64,000 nucleotides of DNA from JACVRW01 sp963819115 (GTDB lineage: Bacteria > Actinomycetota > Thermoleophilia > Solirubrobacterales > Thermoleophilaceae): positions 186,001-250,000 of the forward strand of contig CAWFUR010000001.1 of NCBI GenBank assembly GCA_963819115.1, written 5' to 3'. A model generated the notes under the pieces. It was given only the letters and a program-made list of their open reading frames with translations, had not been told where the DNA came from and did no database searches. Shown in pieces: positions 32,811 to 41,771 of this stretch (the stretch's first letter is position 1; every line of letters starts with the position of its first letter). The position numbers were made by a program, and so were the translations under genes.

Positions 32811-33670
32811 GCGCCACGGTCACAGGTGTCGTCGCAGTCCGGGTGCCCGAGCGCTCCTGGCGCTCGGAGGTCCGGGCGGTGCGGATCGTCTGGCGGCGCG
32901 ACCTGATCCGCTTCGCCGGCGACCGAATGCGGATCGCGACTTTGCTGATCCAGCCGCTGCTGTTCCTCTTCGTCCTCGGAACCGGGCTGCAGACGCTCTC
33001 AGCCGCCTCCACGGACGGCGTGGATCTCAAGACGTTCATCTACCCGGGGATCCTCTGCATGGCGCTGGTGTTCAGCGCGATGTTCAGCGCGATATCGCTG
33101 GTCATGGACCGCGAGTTCGGGTTCCTGCGGGAGATGATGGTCGCGCCCGTCCGGCGGTCATCGATCATCGTCGGCAAGTGCCTGGGCGGGGCGACGGTCG
33201 CGGCCCTCCAGGGAGTGATCCTGCTGGCCCTGGCCGGCTTGGTGGACGTGCCCTACGACCCGGTGCTGATCCTCGGCCTCTTCGGGGTGATGCTGCTGCT
33301 CGCCTTCATGGTCACCGCCTTCGGCGTGATGGTGGCCTCGCGGGTCAAGCAGATCCAAACGTTCACGACCGTGATGCAGATGCTCGTGATGCCGCTGTTC
33401 TTCCTGTCCGGCGCGCTCTATCCCGTGTCGGGCCTGCCCACCTGGCTGGAGGTGCTCACCCGCCTCAACCCGCTGACCTACGCCGTGGACCCGATGCGGC
33501 GACTGGTGTTCAACCACCTCGACATCTCCGAGGCCGCCCGGCGCACGCTCGACCCCGGCGTCACCTGGTTCGGCTGGCGCGTGCCCTCTCTCGTAGAGGT
33601 GGGGATCGTGTTGGCGCTGGGCCTGGTGATGATGGCGGTGGCCATCTTCCAGTTCACACGAACGGAGTGA
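32807..33670 (+). CDS. ABC-2 type permease (DrrB-like)
   Basis: A 287-residue ABC-2 permease with six membrane segments (for example IATLLIQPLLFLFVLGTG, then segments near 60-80, 115-135, 150-170, 180-200 and 255-277) and the amphipathic DREFGFLREMMVAP loop typical of the family. It pairs with the preceding ATPase to export a hydrophobic compound or lipid. It is coupled to both neighbours by 4-bp overlaps. Confidence 0.92.
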   Translation: MSATVTGVVAVRVPERSWRSEVRAVRIVWRRDLIRFAGDRMRIATLLIQPLLFLFVLGTGLQTLSAASTDGVDLKTFIYPGILCMALVFSAMFSAISLVMDREFGFLREMMVAPVRRSSIIVGKCLGGATVAALQGVILLALAGLVDVPYDPVLILGLFGVMLLLAFMVTAFGVMVASRVKQIQTFTTVMQMLVMPLFFLSGALYPVSGLPTWLEVLTRLNPLTYAVDPMRRLVFNHLDISEAARRTLDPGVTWFGWRVPSLVEVGIVLALGLVMMAVAIFQFTRTE

Positions 33671-33969
33671 CGGGCGCTACCGTGGCCCTGGTGAGCACCC
33701 AGAGCACCCAGCGACTGCCCGGTGGGGTGGTGCACAAGCTGCCCACAGATCTGCGCGAGGCGCTGATCGCCAACGCCACGGCACTCGCGGCATGGAAGGA
33801 CATCACGCCCCTGGCCCGCAACGAGTTCATCTGCTGGGTTGAGGACGCAAAGCAGGAGGCGACCCGGGAGCGGCGCATTCGCCGGACCCAGGAGGAGCTG
33901 GAGGAGGGCCAGCGCCGGCCCTGCTGCTGGCCGGGGTGCAAACACCGCGATCGAACCGGCAGCCAGTAG
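33667..33969 (+). CDS. YdeI/OmpD-associated family protein
   Basis: About 100 residues. The core LPTDLREALIANATALAAW, ITPLARNEFICWVEDAK, TRERRIRRTQEEL and RRPCCWPGCKHR matches the C-terminal half of YdeI/OmpD-associated ('bacteriocin-protection') proteins. GTG 33667 overlaps the permease stop as GTGA; GTG 33682 and 33691 are alternatives. Third gene of the exporter operon. The reaction or partner is unknown. Confidence 0.78.
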   Translation: MTGATVALVSTQSTQRLPGGVVHKLPTDLREALIANATALAAWKDITPLARNEFICWVEDAKQEATRERRIRRTQEELEEGQRRPCCWPGCKHRDRTGSQ

Positions 33970-33997
33970 CTGCCTGAACTGGGATGCAAGCGGTGGG

Positions 33998-35110
33998 TCA
34001 GCTACCTGCGTGGTCCATCTGGAGATAGCGCCCAACGGCGTCCGCCCGGTTCGCGGCGCCGAGCTTGCGCAGAATGCTCTGTACGTGGGACTTGACCGTG
34101 CCCTGGCTGATCACGAGTCGCTCGCCGATCCCGGCATTGCTGGCGCCCTTGGCGAGCAGGGCCAGGACCTCCTGCTCGCGCCGCGTGAGGAGACCGTCGA
34201 GGGGAGCGACGAGCGCCGCGACGGTCCGCGTGATCGCCGCCGTTTCGTCGTCGCTCGCCAGCATCTCGACGCCGGTCTCGTCGAAGTCGCTCACGAGCGC
34301 TCCGGCCTCGCTCAGCGAGCGCGTCAGGTCCGCCTTCTGGCGGCGCAGACGCTCGAGTAGCGCTGTGCGCTCGATCGCGTAGCCGAACCCCTCCGCGAAC
34401 GCCCATAGGCGGTCGCGGTCAATCTCGTCGGGCACGCGACCGGAGGCGTGAAGGTCGGCCTGCAGGAAGCCGATCACTCGCCCTGACGGCATGATCGGCG
34501 CGCCGACGTAGCCCTGGGTGTCAAGGAACTCCATCCATGCCCGGTTCGCCCGCGGTTCCTTGTCGACATCGGGGATCAGGATCGGACCGCGCCGGCGCAG
34601 CATCTCGGTCTCGATGAGGTTGTGATCGAGCTGCGGTCGCGCAACCTTCGCGAACTCCGCGGCGCGAGTGGCGAGGTCCGGATCGTCCGAGGCGTGAACG
34701 CTGTGGACGACGATCGTCGACCCCTCCACACGTGTCAACATCGCGCGGTCGAATCCGCAGCCCTCGCAGAGCACGACCGGCACCCGCTCCATCATCGCGG
34801 CGACGGAGTCAATGCCGCGCAGCCGGCTCAGCCCGCGCTGAACCTGCTCCAGCGACGCCAGCCGCCGCGCCTGACCTACTGACTGCAGCTCGTCGCGCAG
34901 GTCTCGCAGCTCGAGCAGCGCCGCGAACCGGCGCTCAACCTCGGTGGTGGGGGCGGCGAGATCCGTCTCGACGAGCGCTCCGAGCGCGTCGAGCAGGAGG
35001 CTCACTTCGGCCGCGGCCCCGACCCCCGCTGAATCCGAGTCCGTGCCCGCAAGGGTCCGCGCCCGGGCGAGCGTCTCGGCGACCCGTGAAGCGACCGGCA
35101 CCTCGGTCAC
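33998..35110 (-). CDS. GAF domain LuxR-type transcriptional regulator
   Basis: A 370-residue regulator with an N-terminal helical region, a GAF sensor domain (about 95-240, including VPVVLCEGCGFDRAML and GYVGAPIMPSGRVIGFLQAD) and a C-terminal LuxR HTH (about 305-365; LTRREQEVLALLAKGASNAG, then LVISQGTVKSHVQSIL). It lies 7 bp downstream of the P450 gene on the same strand, so the two form an operon and the regulator may sense the P450's substrate. GAF-LuxR regulators of this shape are common next to actinobacterial P450 genes (recollection). Confidence 0.88.
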   Translation of the reverse strand: MTEVPVASRVAETLARARTLAGTDSDSAGVGAAAEVSLLLDALGALVETDLAAPTTEVERRFAALLELRDLRDELQSVGQARRLASLEQVQRGLSRLRGIDSVAAMMERVPVVLCEGCGFDRAMLTRVEGSTIVVHSVHASDDPDLATRAAEFAKVARPQLDHNLIETEMLRRRGPILIPDVDKEPRANRAWMEFLDTQGYVGAPIMPSGRVIGFLQADLHASGRVPDEIDRDRLWAFAEGFGYAIERTALLERLRRQKADLTRSLSEAGALVSDFDETGVEMLASDDETAAITRTVAALVAPLDGLLTRREQEVLALLAKGASNAGIGERLVISQGTVKSHVQSILRKLGAANRADAVGRYLQMDHAGS

Positions 35111-35117
35111 ACCCTTC

Positions 35118-36371
35118 TCACTCGATGCTGACGGGCATCGTCCGGTACTGGTTCAGGAACGTCGAGCTGAGGCGGTCGCAGTCGCCGTCCAGGGTCATGT
35201 CCGGGAAGCGCCGCAGCGTCTCCTCGATCCAGAGCTTCAGCTCGAGGCGCGCGAGACCGGCACCCAGGCAGAAGTGGCGCCCGCCGCCGCTGAATCCCTG
35301 GTGGGGGTTGGGGTCGCGGCGCACGTCGAACCGATGCGGGTCGTCGAACACGCTGGGGTCGCGGTTGCCCGCCACGTACCAGAGCGCCAGCTTGTCGCCC
35401 GCCGCGATCTGCCGGCCCGCGAGCTCGGCGTCGCACGTGGCGGTGCGCCGCATGTAGGAGAACGCGGGGTTGTAACGCACGAACTCCTCCACGACCTGCT
35501 CGAGCGGGACGGCCCCCGATCGCACGAGCGCCATCTGCTCGGGATCATCGATCAGGTTCTTCATCCCGCAGGTGAAGACGGCCCGCGTGGAATCGTTGCC
35601 GGCCACCATCAGCAGGTAGAAGAACATGAGAATCTCTTCGTGCGCGAGATGCTCGCCGTCCACCTCGGCCTCGATCAACGCTGTCGTCAGGTCGTCGGTC
35701 GGGGCCGTTCGGCGGCGCTCGATCATGTCGTTGACGTACGGCATGAACTCCTCGAGCGCACGCATGACCTCACCGAGATCGGCCACCATCCGCGGGTCCT
35801 CGAACGCGGTCGTGCGGTTCGTCCAGTCCACGAGCTGGTCGGCATCCTCACGTGGCGCGCCCAGCATCTCGCCGATGACCATGGCCGGGACGTAGAACCC
35901 CACGTCCTGGATCAGGTCGAAGCGCCCATCGGGGTTCCTCTCGAGCGCCCGGTCATAGACGAGGTTGATGATCTCGCGCATCCGGTCGGTCTGCTCCAGA
36001 GCGCGCTTCGGCGTGAACGCCCGCTGTACCAGCGCCTTCATGCGGTCATGACGTGGCGGGTCCTGCGTGATCATCATGTGCTGCGCGAGATCCATCGGAT
36101 CCGGCTCATCCGGAGCCCAGGACAGCTTGTCCACGAGGATGATGCTGCGCTTCGAGGAGTAGGTCTCGTGGTCCCGGCCGACCGCCGCGATGTCGTCGAA
36201 CCGCACGACCGACCAGAAGCCGCGCTCGTGCTCGAAGTCGCCGAGCGCGCTGAAGTGCAGCGGCTCATCCCGGAGACGATCGAACACCTCGTGCGGCGGC
36301 CCGTCCTTCCACAGGTCGAGGTCGCTCAGGTCGAGGTTCGGACGGCTGACATCCTCGGTAACCGTGGTCAT
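35118..36371 (-). CDS. cytochrome P450
   Basis: A 417-residue soluble bacterial P450. The haem ligand is Cys368 in FSGGGRHFCLGAGLARLEL; the ExxR motif is EEFVRY; the I-helix oxygen-activation motif is VAGNDST. The type with NLDLSDLDLWKDGPPHEVFDRLR near its start and this I-helix resembles CYP125/CYP142-like steroid or fatty-acid hydroxylases, but I do not assign a number. No ferredoxin gene is adjacent. The 5' end and upstream 80 bp are duplicated 1.1 kb away. Confidence 0.92.
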   Translation of the reverse strand: MTTVTEDVSRPNLDLSDLDLWKDGPPHEVFDRLRDEPLHFSALGDFEHERGFWSVVRFDDIAAVGRDHETYSSKRSIILVDKLSWAPDEPDPMDLAQHMMITQDPPRHDRMKALVQRAFTPKRALEQTDRMREIINLVYDRALERNPDGRFDLIQDVGFYVPAMVIGEMLGAPREDADQLVDWTNRTTAFEDPRMVADLGEVMRALEEFMPYVNDMIERRRTAPTDDLTTALIEAEVDGEHLAHEEILMFFYLLMVAGNDSTRAVFTCGMKNLIDDPEQMALVRSGAVPLEQVVEEFVRYNPAFSYMRRTATCDAELAGRQIAAGDKLALWYVAGNRDPSVFDDPHRFDVRRDPNPHQGFSGGGRHFCLGAGLARLELKLWIEETLRRFPDMTLDGDCDRLSSTFLNQYRTMPVSIE

Positions 36372-36450
36372 GAACCGACCCTAAAGCTCGCCGGCGTGCC
36401 TGTCATCGGCCGTGAGGCGGGTTGGTGTCGGCCATTCCGCTGAGATTCCC
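36188..36450. repeat. direct repeat, copy 1 (P450 5' end and upstream)
   Basis: Contains the first codons of the P450, its upstream gap, and the last codons of the secreted-protein gene. Positions 36321-36450 match 37422-37551 without gaps, about 91% identical (12 differences in 130). The part before 36240 also matches copy 2, which lacks 84 bp (36238-36321 region) internally. Confidence 0.9.
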
Positions 36451-37350
36451 CTTGCAGGCCCCGAGTGCCGCCCGCCGCCGCGTGACGTACGAGGTGCCCT
36501 GGTTGAACGTTTGGAGCACACCCGGGACCTTGACGGTCTTGGGGACCAGGGACATCCAGTTTCCGTAGGTTCGGGATGGGTCCACGCCCTGCTTGATCCG
36601 GATTGTCACGACCCCGACCCGGTTTGTCCACTGCGGCGGATCGGCGCTGTCAGGGCTGTTGGCGTCGAGCCAGTTGATCATTCCGTCCTGGCCGGATACG
36701 GGGAACGCGTCCCAGATCGGCGCCTTGAACGGCGCGCCGGAGCCACGCAGCCAACGGCGCTGCCACGGTTGTCTTTTCAGCAGCTTTGCGAACCGGTGCG
36801 GGTCCTTACGCCAGGTCAACGTGACGAACGGCTTGCCGTCGAGCTTCGCGCGCGATTGCCACACGTGCGGGTCGGTGGCGGCCCGGCCCAGGTTGCTATG
36901 GGGATCGATCATGTACTTCGAAACGCCGAGCGCGTTCCCCAAGGCCTTCACCGCTTGCAACACGGTTCCGTCGGCCCGGTTGTACCACCCCTTCTGGCGG
37001 CAATAGCGGGAACGCAGCATCGTGTAGCTCTCGTAGGTCGATACACCCCCGCTCGTAATGTTGAGTCCATTCAGCTTCACCGAGGGACGGTCCGGATCAA
37101 ACCGGCTCCTGGGCTTGGCCGCGGGCGAGACGCCCCGGGGTAGCAGCGATCGGTAGGTGGAGTTCGCCGGAGCCGGGATCACGGCGCTGATGATCGTCGC
37201 GCCCTGGAGCGACAGAAACGTCCCGGGCGGCGGAGCAGCGACGCTCGAGGACGGCACCACCGCGACCATCGAGCCGAGCGACACCGCGGCGACTGCCACC
37301 GCCCGCCGCAGTCCGCGCGCTCCCCGGCCGTGGCTCGTTGCTCGCCCCAC
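36403..37350 (-). CDS. secreted protein of unknown function with repeat-derived tail
   Basis: About 315 residues. GTG 37350 gives a signal peptide (GLRRAVAVAAVSLGSMVAVV, then PSSSVAAP); further upstream the frame reads antisense through P450-derived repeat DNA, so the longer form is rejected. The mature part has an RYCRQKGWYNRADGTV segment and a DPHVWQSRAKLDGKPFVTL segment; I recognise no family. Its last residues (GNLSGMADTNPPHGR) come from the direct repeat and are nearly the same as those ending the SnoaL pseudogene. It sits between the two repeat copies as if inserted there. Confidence 0.7.
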   Translation of the reverse strand: MGRATSHGRGARGLRRAVAVAAVSLGSMVAVVPSSSVAAPPPGTFLSLQGATIISAVIPAPANSTYRSLLPRGVSPAAKPRSRFDPDRPSVKLNGLNITSGGVSTYESYTMLRSRYCRQKGWYNRADGTVLQAVKALGNALGVSKYMIDPHSNLGRAATDPHVWQSRAKLDGKPFVTLTWRKDPHRFAKLLKRQPWQRRWLRGSGAPFKAPIWDAFPVSGQDGMINWLDANSPDSADPPQWTNRVGVVTIRIKQGVDPSRTYGNWMSLVPKTVKVPGVLQTFNQGTSYVTRRRAALGACKGNLSGMADTNPPHGR

Positions 37351-37352
37351 CC

Positions 37353-37472
37353 TCAAGAGACGATCCCGACCGCGATGTCGTCGAAACGCACGACCGACCA
37401 GAAGCGCCGCTCGTGCTCGAAGTCGCTCAGATCGAGGTTCGAAAGGCCGACGTCCTCGGTAACCGTGGTCAT
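37353..37472 (-). pseudogene. cytochrome P450 5' remnant
   Basis: A 39-codon remnant of the P450 N-terminus: it starts MTTVTEDVGLSNLDLSD, then jumps to FEHERRFWSVVRFDDIA and soon stops. Compared with the intact gene, exactly 28 codons are missing in frame between LSD and FEHER. It keeps the same ATG and upstream sequence as the intact P450. Confidence 0.85.
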
Positions 37473-37552
37473 GCACCGACCCTAAGGCTCGCCGGCGTTC
37501 CCGTCATCGGCCGTGAGGCGGGTTGCTGTCGGCCATTCGGCTGAGATTTCCT
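37373..37552. repeat. direct repeat, copy 2
   Basis: Partner of the repeat at 36188-36450. It holds the P450 remnant, the same intergenic sequence and the tail of the SnoaL pseudogene. Homology stops at about 37552, where the two upstream genes begin to differ. Confidence 0.9.
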
Positions 37553-37867
37553 CCATCGCGGAGAGTCAAGAGCGATGATCGGGTCTCGTCGACTTCGAGT
37601 TCGTGCGTCCGGCCGACGATGTGCACCACAACGGCCACCTGATCACCGGCGTCGTAGAACCTCAGCGGCTCGACCTTGTAGCTCTCCCAGGTCGTGAGGA
37701 ACTCGCTCCAGAAGCGTCGCACGCCGTCAAAGCCCCGATACCTCTCGACGGCAAGCAGTGAGTGAGCCACCGGGACCCACTCGATCCCCGGATCCAAGAA
37801 GCGACCAAGAGCCTCATCAGTCAGACGCGCGTCGAAGGCGGACCAGCTCGATGTTCCCCTGTGACAC
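37504..37867 (-). pseudogene. SnoaL/NTF2-like pseudogene
   Basis: A typical start, VSQGNIELVR, is encoded from GTG 37867, but the continuation AFDARLTDEALGRFLDPGIEW lies in another frame, so a frameshift follows about ten codons in. The C-terminus breaks off at LLTLRDG, where relatives continue for about 20 more residues; here it runs into the repeat-derived tail GNLSRMADSNPPHGR. Both defects point to an inactive gene. Confidence 0.78.
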
Positions 37868-38101
37868 CTCGGTCCCAGTCCCTCGCATCGCGTCGCCCGC
37901 AGCGTTCGGCAGTGGCGAACGTCGCTTGGTCGTGGTGATCGCTGGCGCCGGCGAGCGGATCGCTCCGTCCATTCGGCGGTAGCGCATCACGCCGGAAGAC
38001 GCGTAGCTGCTTCAACGTGAACGAATAAGCTGCGGCGCTTGGCACGCCGTGAGGTTCCCGACGTAGCTCGGACGCATCATTCACCAAACAGGAGTGAAGT
38101 C

Positions 38102-39034
38102 ATGCCCAAGCCCATCCTCGTCGGTTTCGACCCACGGACGCCGGACCGCGCGCCGGTCGAGTTCGGGCTTGCAGCCGCGCGCTTCACCGGCGCGCCGTTA
38201 GTCGTCGCCTGTGTCTCCGCAGGCAGGACCCCTGGGTGGCCAGCCGGACATGCGGAGGACGATCTTGCCGAGGACGCTGCGGCCGCCCTGGAGGAGTTCC
38301 AGCGCGAGCTCGAGACCGATGAGGCGGCGATCACCTATCGCGAGCTACGAGGCACGAGCGCGGCGCGGGCGCTGCACGAAGCCGCCGAACAGCAGGATGC
38401 TGGACTGCTCGTCGTCGGCTCGACGCGGCGTGCCGGGCCGGGACGCGTGCTTCCCGGCTCGACCGCGGACCGTCTCCTGCACGGCGCGCCGTGCCCGATT
38501 GCCGTGATCCCGACCGGCTGGCAGACAAGCGGGTCGCTCACGACGATCGGCGTGGCGTACGTCGACACCCCTGAGGGCCGCGAGGCGCTGCGCGGAGCGC
38601 ATGCCCTTGCCGAGCGGGCAGCGGCTGCGCTCAGAGTGCTGACCGTGGCCAAGCTCGACCTGGGCGCACACGGCGAAGCCGAGCCGCAGCTGGCGGGGCA
38701 GCGCGGCAAGGAAGCCAGCGAGGTCGAGGGCGAGCACCGCGTCGTCGCCGAGCGGGCCGCGCGTGCGGCGGTTGCGGAGCTGGACGGCGAGGTGGAAGTG
38801 CAGGTTGACGCCTTCCTCGAGGATCCCGCGGAATCCCTGATCCGCGTCTCTGAGAACCTGGACCTGCTCGTCTGCGGCTCGCGCGGCTATGGCCCGCTGC
38901 GCGCAGTGCTTCTGGGCGGCGTTTCGCGTCGCGTGGCGGCCGAGGCCCACTGCCCGGTGATCGTGCTGCCGCGCGGCGTCGAAGGGGCGCTCGAGGCGCT
39001 TATGACAACGACCCCTGGCACTGCGGTCACCTGA
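38102..39034 (+). CDS. tandem universal stress protein
   Basis: A 310-residue protein made of two UspA domains (about 1-140 and 155-300). The ATP-binding signature G-x2-G-x9-G-S/T is visible in the first domain as GSTRRAGPGRVLPGSTADRL and in the second as GSRGYGPLRAVLLGGVSRR. ATG 38102 is preceded by AGGAGTGA. No neighbouring operon partner; convergent with the MFS gene. Role in stress or dormancy is inferred from family. Confidence 0.9.
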   Translation: MPKPILVGFDPRTPDRAPVEFGLAAARFTGAPLVVACVSAGRTPGWPAGHAEDDLAEDAAAALEEFQRELETDEAAITYRELRGTSAARALHEAAEQQDAGLLVVGSTRRAGPGRVLPGSTADRLLHGAPCPIAVIPTGWQTSGSLTTIGVAYVDTPEGREALRGAHALAERAAAALRVLTVAKLDLGAHGEAEPQLAGQRGKEASEVEGEHRVVAERAARAAVAELDGEVEVQVDAFLEDPAESLIRVSENLDLLVCGSRGYGPLRAVLLGGVSRRVAAEAHCPVIVLPRGVEGALEALMTTTPGTAVT

Positions 39035-39097
39035 AAGCGCGTCCAGTCGGCGGCCGAAAGCAGCAGTCGGACCTGCCTCCGCAGCACGCGGTGGCCG

Positions 39098-39114
39098 CCC
39101 CGCATCACCCGGGG
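39098..39114. terminator. weak hairpin between convergent genes
   Basis: Small inverted repeat CCCCG / CGGGG with a 7-nt loop in the 140-bp gap between the stress protein and MFS genes; could terminate either. Nothing else is seen in that gap. Confidence 0.3.
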
Positions 39115-39174
39115 TCGCGGGTCACAGTCAGCACGAGTGGCGCCTCGATCAGCACTCCAGGTGTCTGCTTCGCT

Positions 39175-40638
39175 CTAAGGGTGCGCGCGGTGTAGGTGGC
39201 GGCGGTGGATGTGCAGCTGATCTGCGGAGAGCCGGCCGCCGATGAACAGGACGGCGATCACGAAGGCGGCGAAGGCGAGCACCGCGTCGAGCCTGAACGC
39301 CGTGGAGATGCCGTCGACGAGGTCTTGGTCTGAACTGACGCCGCCGGCTGTGACGATCGCGGTGTTGATCCCTAGCCCCACCGAGCCGCCGGCGATCTGG
39401 CACATGTAGAGGATCCCGCCGGCGAGGCTTGTGCGGGAGGCGTCGATCGCGGTGACGCCGGCGGTCGTCAGCGACGAGTAGAAGAGGCCGATCCCGACGC
39501 CGAGCACGATCATGCCGGGAAGCAGCGAGGCGTAGGCGTCCCCGACCTCAAACAGCGAGAGCAGGACCATGCCGAGGGTCAGGCAGGCGGCGCCCGTGGC
39601 GACCGAGACCTTCGCCCCGATGCGCGCGTAGAGCGGCCCAGCGACGAACGATGTCACCGCGAACGTCACCATCACCGGGAGCAGCCCGGCGCCCGAGGCG
39701 AGCGTCGTGAAGCCGAGCACCGTCTCGAAGACCTGCGGCAGGTACAGCAGGATGGCGAAGAACACCGCGGACATCAGCAGCATCGCCAGGCAGGCGAACG
39801 CGAACGCGCGGTTGGCCAGCACGTCGCGGGGGATCAGCGCGCGGTCGCCGCCACGGCGCTCGATGACCGCGAAGAGTGCGAGCATCGCTGCCGCCACGAC
39901 GAGCAGGCCGACAGTGCGCGGATCACCCCAGCCCCACTCGCTCGACTGGTCGAGCGCCACGAGCGCCGCGAGCAGCGCGACGGAGAGCACCGCGACGCCC
40001 GGATAGTCCAGTCCTTCTCGCCCTTCCGGACGGTCATCGGGGACCACGCGCACGGTCGCGAACACCGCCAGTGCCGCGACCGGCAGGTTCACGATGAGGA
40101 CCCAGCGCCAGCTCAACAGCTCGGTCAGCGCGCCGCCGATCAATGGACCCATCGCGTTACCCAGCCCGGCCGCCCCCAGGATCAACCCGCCGGCCAGGCC
40201 CGCCTTCGAGCTCGGCAGAATCGCGTACGTCATCCCGAGCACGGCTGGCCACATGAGCGCACCGCCCACCCCCATCAGCCCACGGCAGACGATCAGCCAG
40301 AGGGCGCTTGGCGCGAGGCCACCCAGCAGGGAGAAACCGGCGAAGACGGCAGCGCCGACAACGAACGCGCGCCGTCGCCCCATCGTGTCAGCGAGGCGGC
40401 CGCCGGAGACGATCAGCACTCCGAACACGAGTGCATAGGCGTTGATGACCCACTGGACCGTCGACAGGTCGACGTCGAAGCTGCGCTCGATCGCCGGCAG
40501 CGCGACGCCGAGCGCGGTGAAATCGTTGGCCACCACGAGCACCGCGACGCCCATTGCGGCGAGTGCCACGATCGTCCCGCGATCGAGCCGCTCATCGGCC
40601 CCCGCTATCGGGGCTCCGTGTGATCGAGAGCTTGGCAT
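39175..40638 (-). CDS. MFS transporter, DHA2 (EmrB/QacA) type
   Basis: A 487-residue transporter with about 14 membrane helices. Motif A is GGRLADTMGRRRAF and the antiporter motif C is GLGNAMGPLIGG, both typical of proton-coupled drug efflux. It is the last gene of a leftward group TetR - DCC fragment - MFS beside an aromatic-catabolism operon, so it may move the aromatic substrate or an intermediate. The tail ends in a histidine-rich stretch (LHIHRRHLHRAHP). Confidence 0.92.
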   Translation of the reverse strand: MPSSRSHGAPIAGADERLDRGTIVALAAMGVAVLVVANDFTALGVALPAIERSFDVDLSTVQWVINAYALVFGVLIVSGGRLADTMGRRRAFVVGAAVFAGFSLLGGLAPSALWLIVCRGLMGVGGALMWPAVLGMTYAILPSSKAGLAGGLILGAAGLGNAMGPLIGGALTELLSWRWVLIVNLPVAALAVFATVRVVPDDRPEGREGLDYPGVAVLSVALLAALVALDQSSEWGWGDPRTVGLLVVAAAMLALFAVIERRGGDRALIPRDVLANRAFAFACLAMLLMSAVFFAILLYLPQVFETVLGFTTLASGAGLLPVMVTFAVTSFVAGPLYARIGAKVSVATGAACLTLGMVLLSLFEVGDAYASLLPGMIVLGVGIGLFYSSLTTAGVTAIDASRTSLAGGILYMCQIAGGSVGLGINTAIVTAGGVSSDQDLVDGISTAFRLDAVLAFAAFVIAVLFIGGRLSADQLHIHRRHLHRAHP

Positions 40639-40727
40639 CGTGTGCGCTCGAGGTTCGGCGCCCTCTACTGATCTCCGGGAGCGGCGTGCGTGATGTCGCC
40701 CCGGGTAGACGCGGGCCGACAGCGACC

Positions 40728-40952
40728 CTACAAGACGTAAACCAGTGGTTCAACGAGCCATCCGGGGACAAGAATCGGCCGGATCTGTCGGAGCAGGTCG
40801 TCGGCCTCGGGGCGCTGTAACGCGATTGGGTGCAGGCACGTCGCGCGATCCCATCGCAGCAGGCCGGACAGCAGCCACTCGCACAAGCCGCAGTCCGCGT
40901 CGTAGAGCACCGCCCAGGCGGGGCGCTCACCAGCATGGGGATCATCCGTCAC
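40728..40952 (-). CDS. truncated DCC-family (DUF393) thiol oxidoreductase-like protein
   Basis: Only 74 residues. The DxDCGxC motif that names the family is present (LYDADCGLCEWLLSGLLRWD), followed by LHPIALQRPEAD, but the protein stops after GWLVEPLVYVL where relatives run on to about 130 residues. Probably a 3'-truncated gene, possibly still expressed. Start GTG 40952. It lies between the TetR and MFS genes. Confidence 0.65.
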   Translation of the reverse strand: MTDDPHAGERPAWAVLYDADCGLCEWLLSGLLRWDRATCLHPIALQRPEADDLLRQIRPILVPGWLVEPLVYVL

Positions 40953-40996
40953 GTCGACCGAACCTTCGGATCTTGGCTCAGGTGGACCAGATCACG

Positions 40997-41728
40997 TCAA
41001 CAGCTACGTGTGCGCTGGTGTCGGCTCGCCCGCTCCAGCCCGCCAGGTCCGTTCGGCCCGGCGTTCTCGACAACGGCCTCGCCACGTGGAGGCGCGCGGC
41101 GGACGCGTGCGGCAACTGCGGCGGCCCGCCGGCGCGGCACGCCCACGGTGCGCAGCTGTGCCGCGGCGATCAGCTCCCCGGTCTCGTCAGGGTCGGTTCC
41201 TTCCAGGACGGCGCGTGCGCCGACCCCGAGCATCGCCACGAGCATCCCGACGAGCAGAGGCCCCGGCTCTGATACCGGGAACTCTCCCGTGTCCCCCCCT
41301 TCGCGAACGTCGCTGTCGAGCATCACCGCCTGCTGGCGGATCGCAGCGCCGTTGTGCTCGAGGTACTCGAGCATCACCGCGCCGAGCTCGAGGTTTGAAG
41401 CGATAGCCCGCATCACGCCGACCGCGCCGATTGCCAGTCTCTCTGCGTAGCTCTCTGGCTCCTGGAGCTTACGCAGGTCGCGCTGAAGCTCGTTGATCAC
41501 TCTGGAGGCGACAGCGTCCTCTAACTCCTGTTTGTTTGCGAAGTAGTGGTAGAAGGTGCCGTTCGAGACGCCGGCCGCTTGCGTGATCTGTAGCACCGAG
41601 GACGCGGCGACTCCTTCCTGGGCAAAGGTCGTCACGGCGGTCTGAATGAGGTGCTCGCGGCGATCGTCCGGTGCGAGTCGCGTTCGGCGCGGCCGGCCGT
41701 TGAGGCTTGCCTGTGTGGTTCTTGGCAC
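40997..41728 (-). CDS. TetR family regulator of the aromatic-catabolism locus
   Basis: About 243 residues. The HTH is clear (VLQITQAAGVSNGTFYHYF, then ANKQELEDAV). GTG 41728 (VPRTTQASLNG) was chosen because upstream sequence holds the divergent promoter. The C-terminal 40 residues (RVRRAPPRGEAVVENAGPNG...) are low-complexity and may be an extension from a frame change. It is divergent from the monooxygenase operon and likely represses it. Confidence 0.85.
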   Translation of the reverse strand: MPRTTQASLNGRPRRTRLAPDDRREHLIQTAVTTFAQEGVAASSVLQITQAAGVSNGTFYHYFANKQELEDAVASRVINELQRDLRKLQEPESYAERLAIGAVGVMRAIASNLELGAVMLEYLEHNGAAIRQQAVMLDSDVREGGDTGEFPVSEPGPLLVGMLVAMLGVGARAVLEGTDPDETGELIAAAQLRTVGVPRRRAAAVAARVRRAPPRGEAVVENAGPNGPGGLERASRHQRTRSC

Positions 41729-41771
41729 CGCACGAGCATAGCTCTTGTGGGCAGCCCCTGGCGACCTGCTG

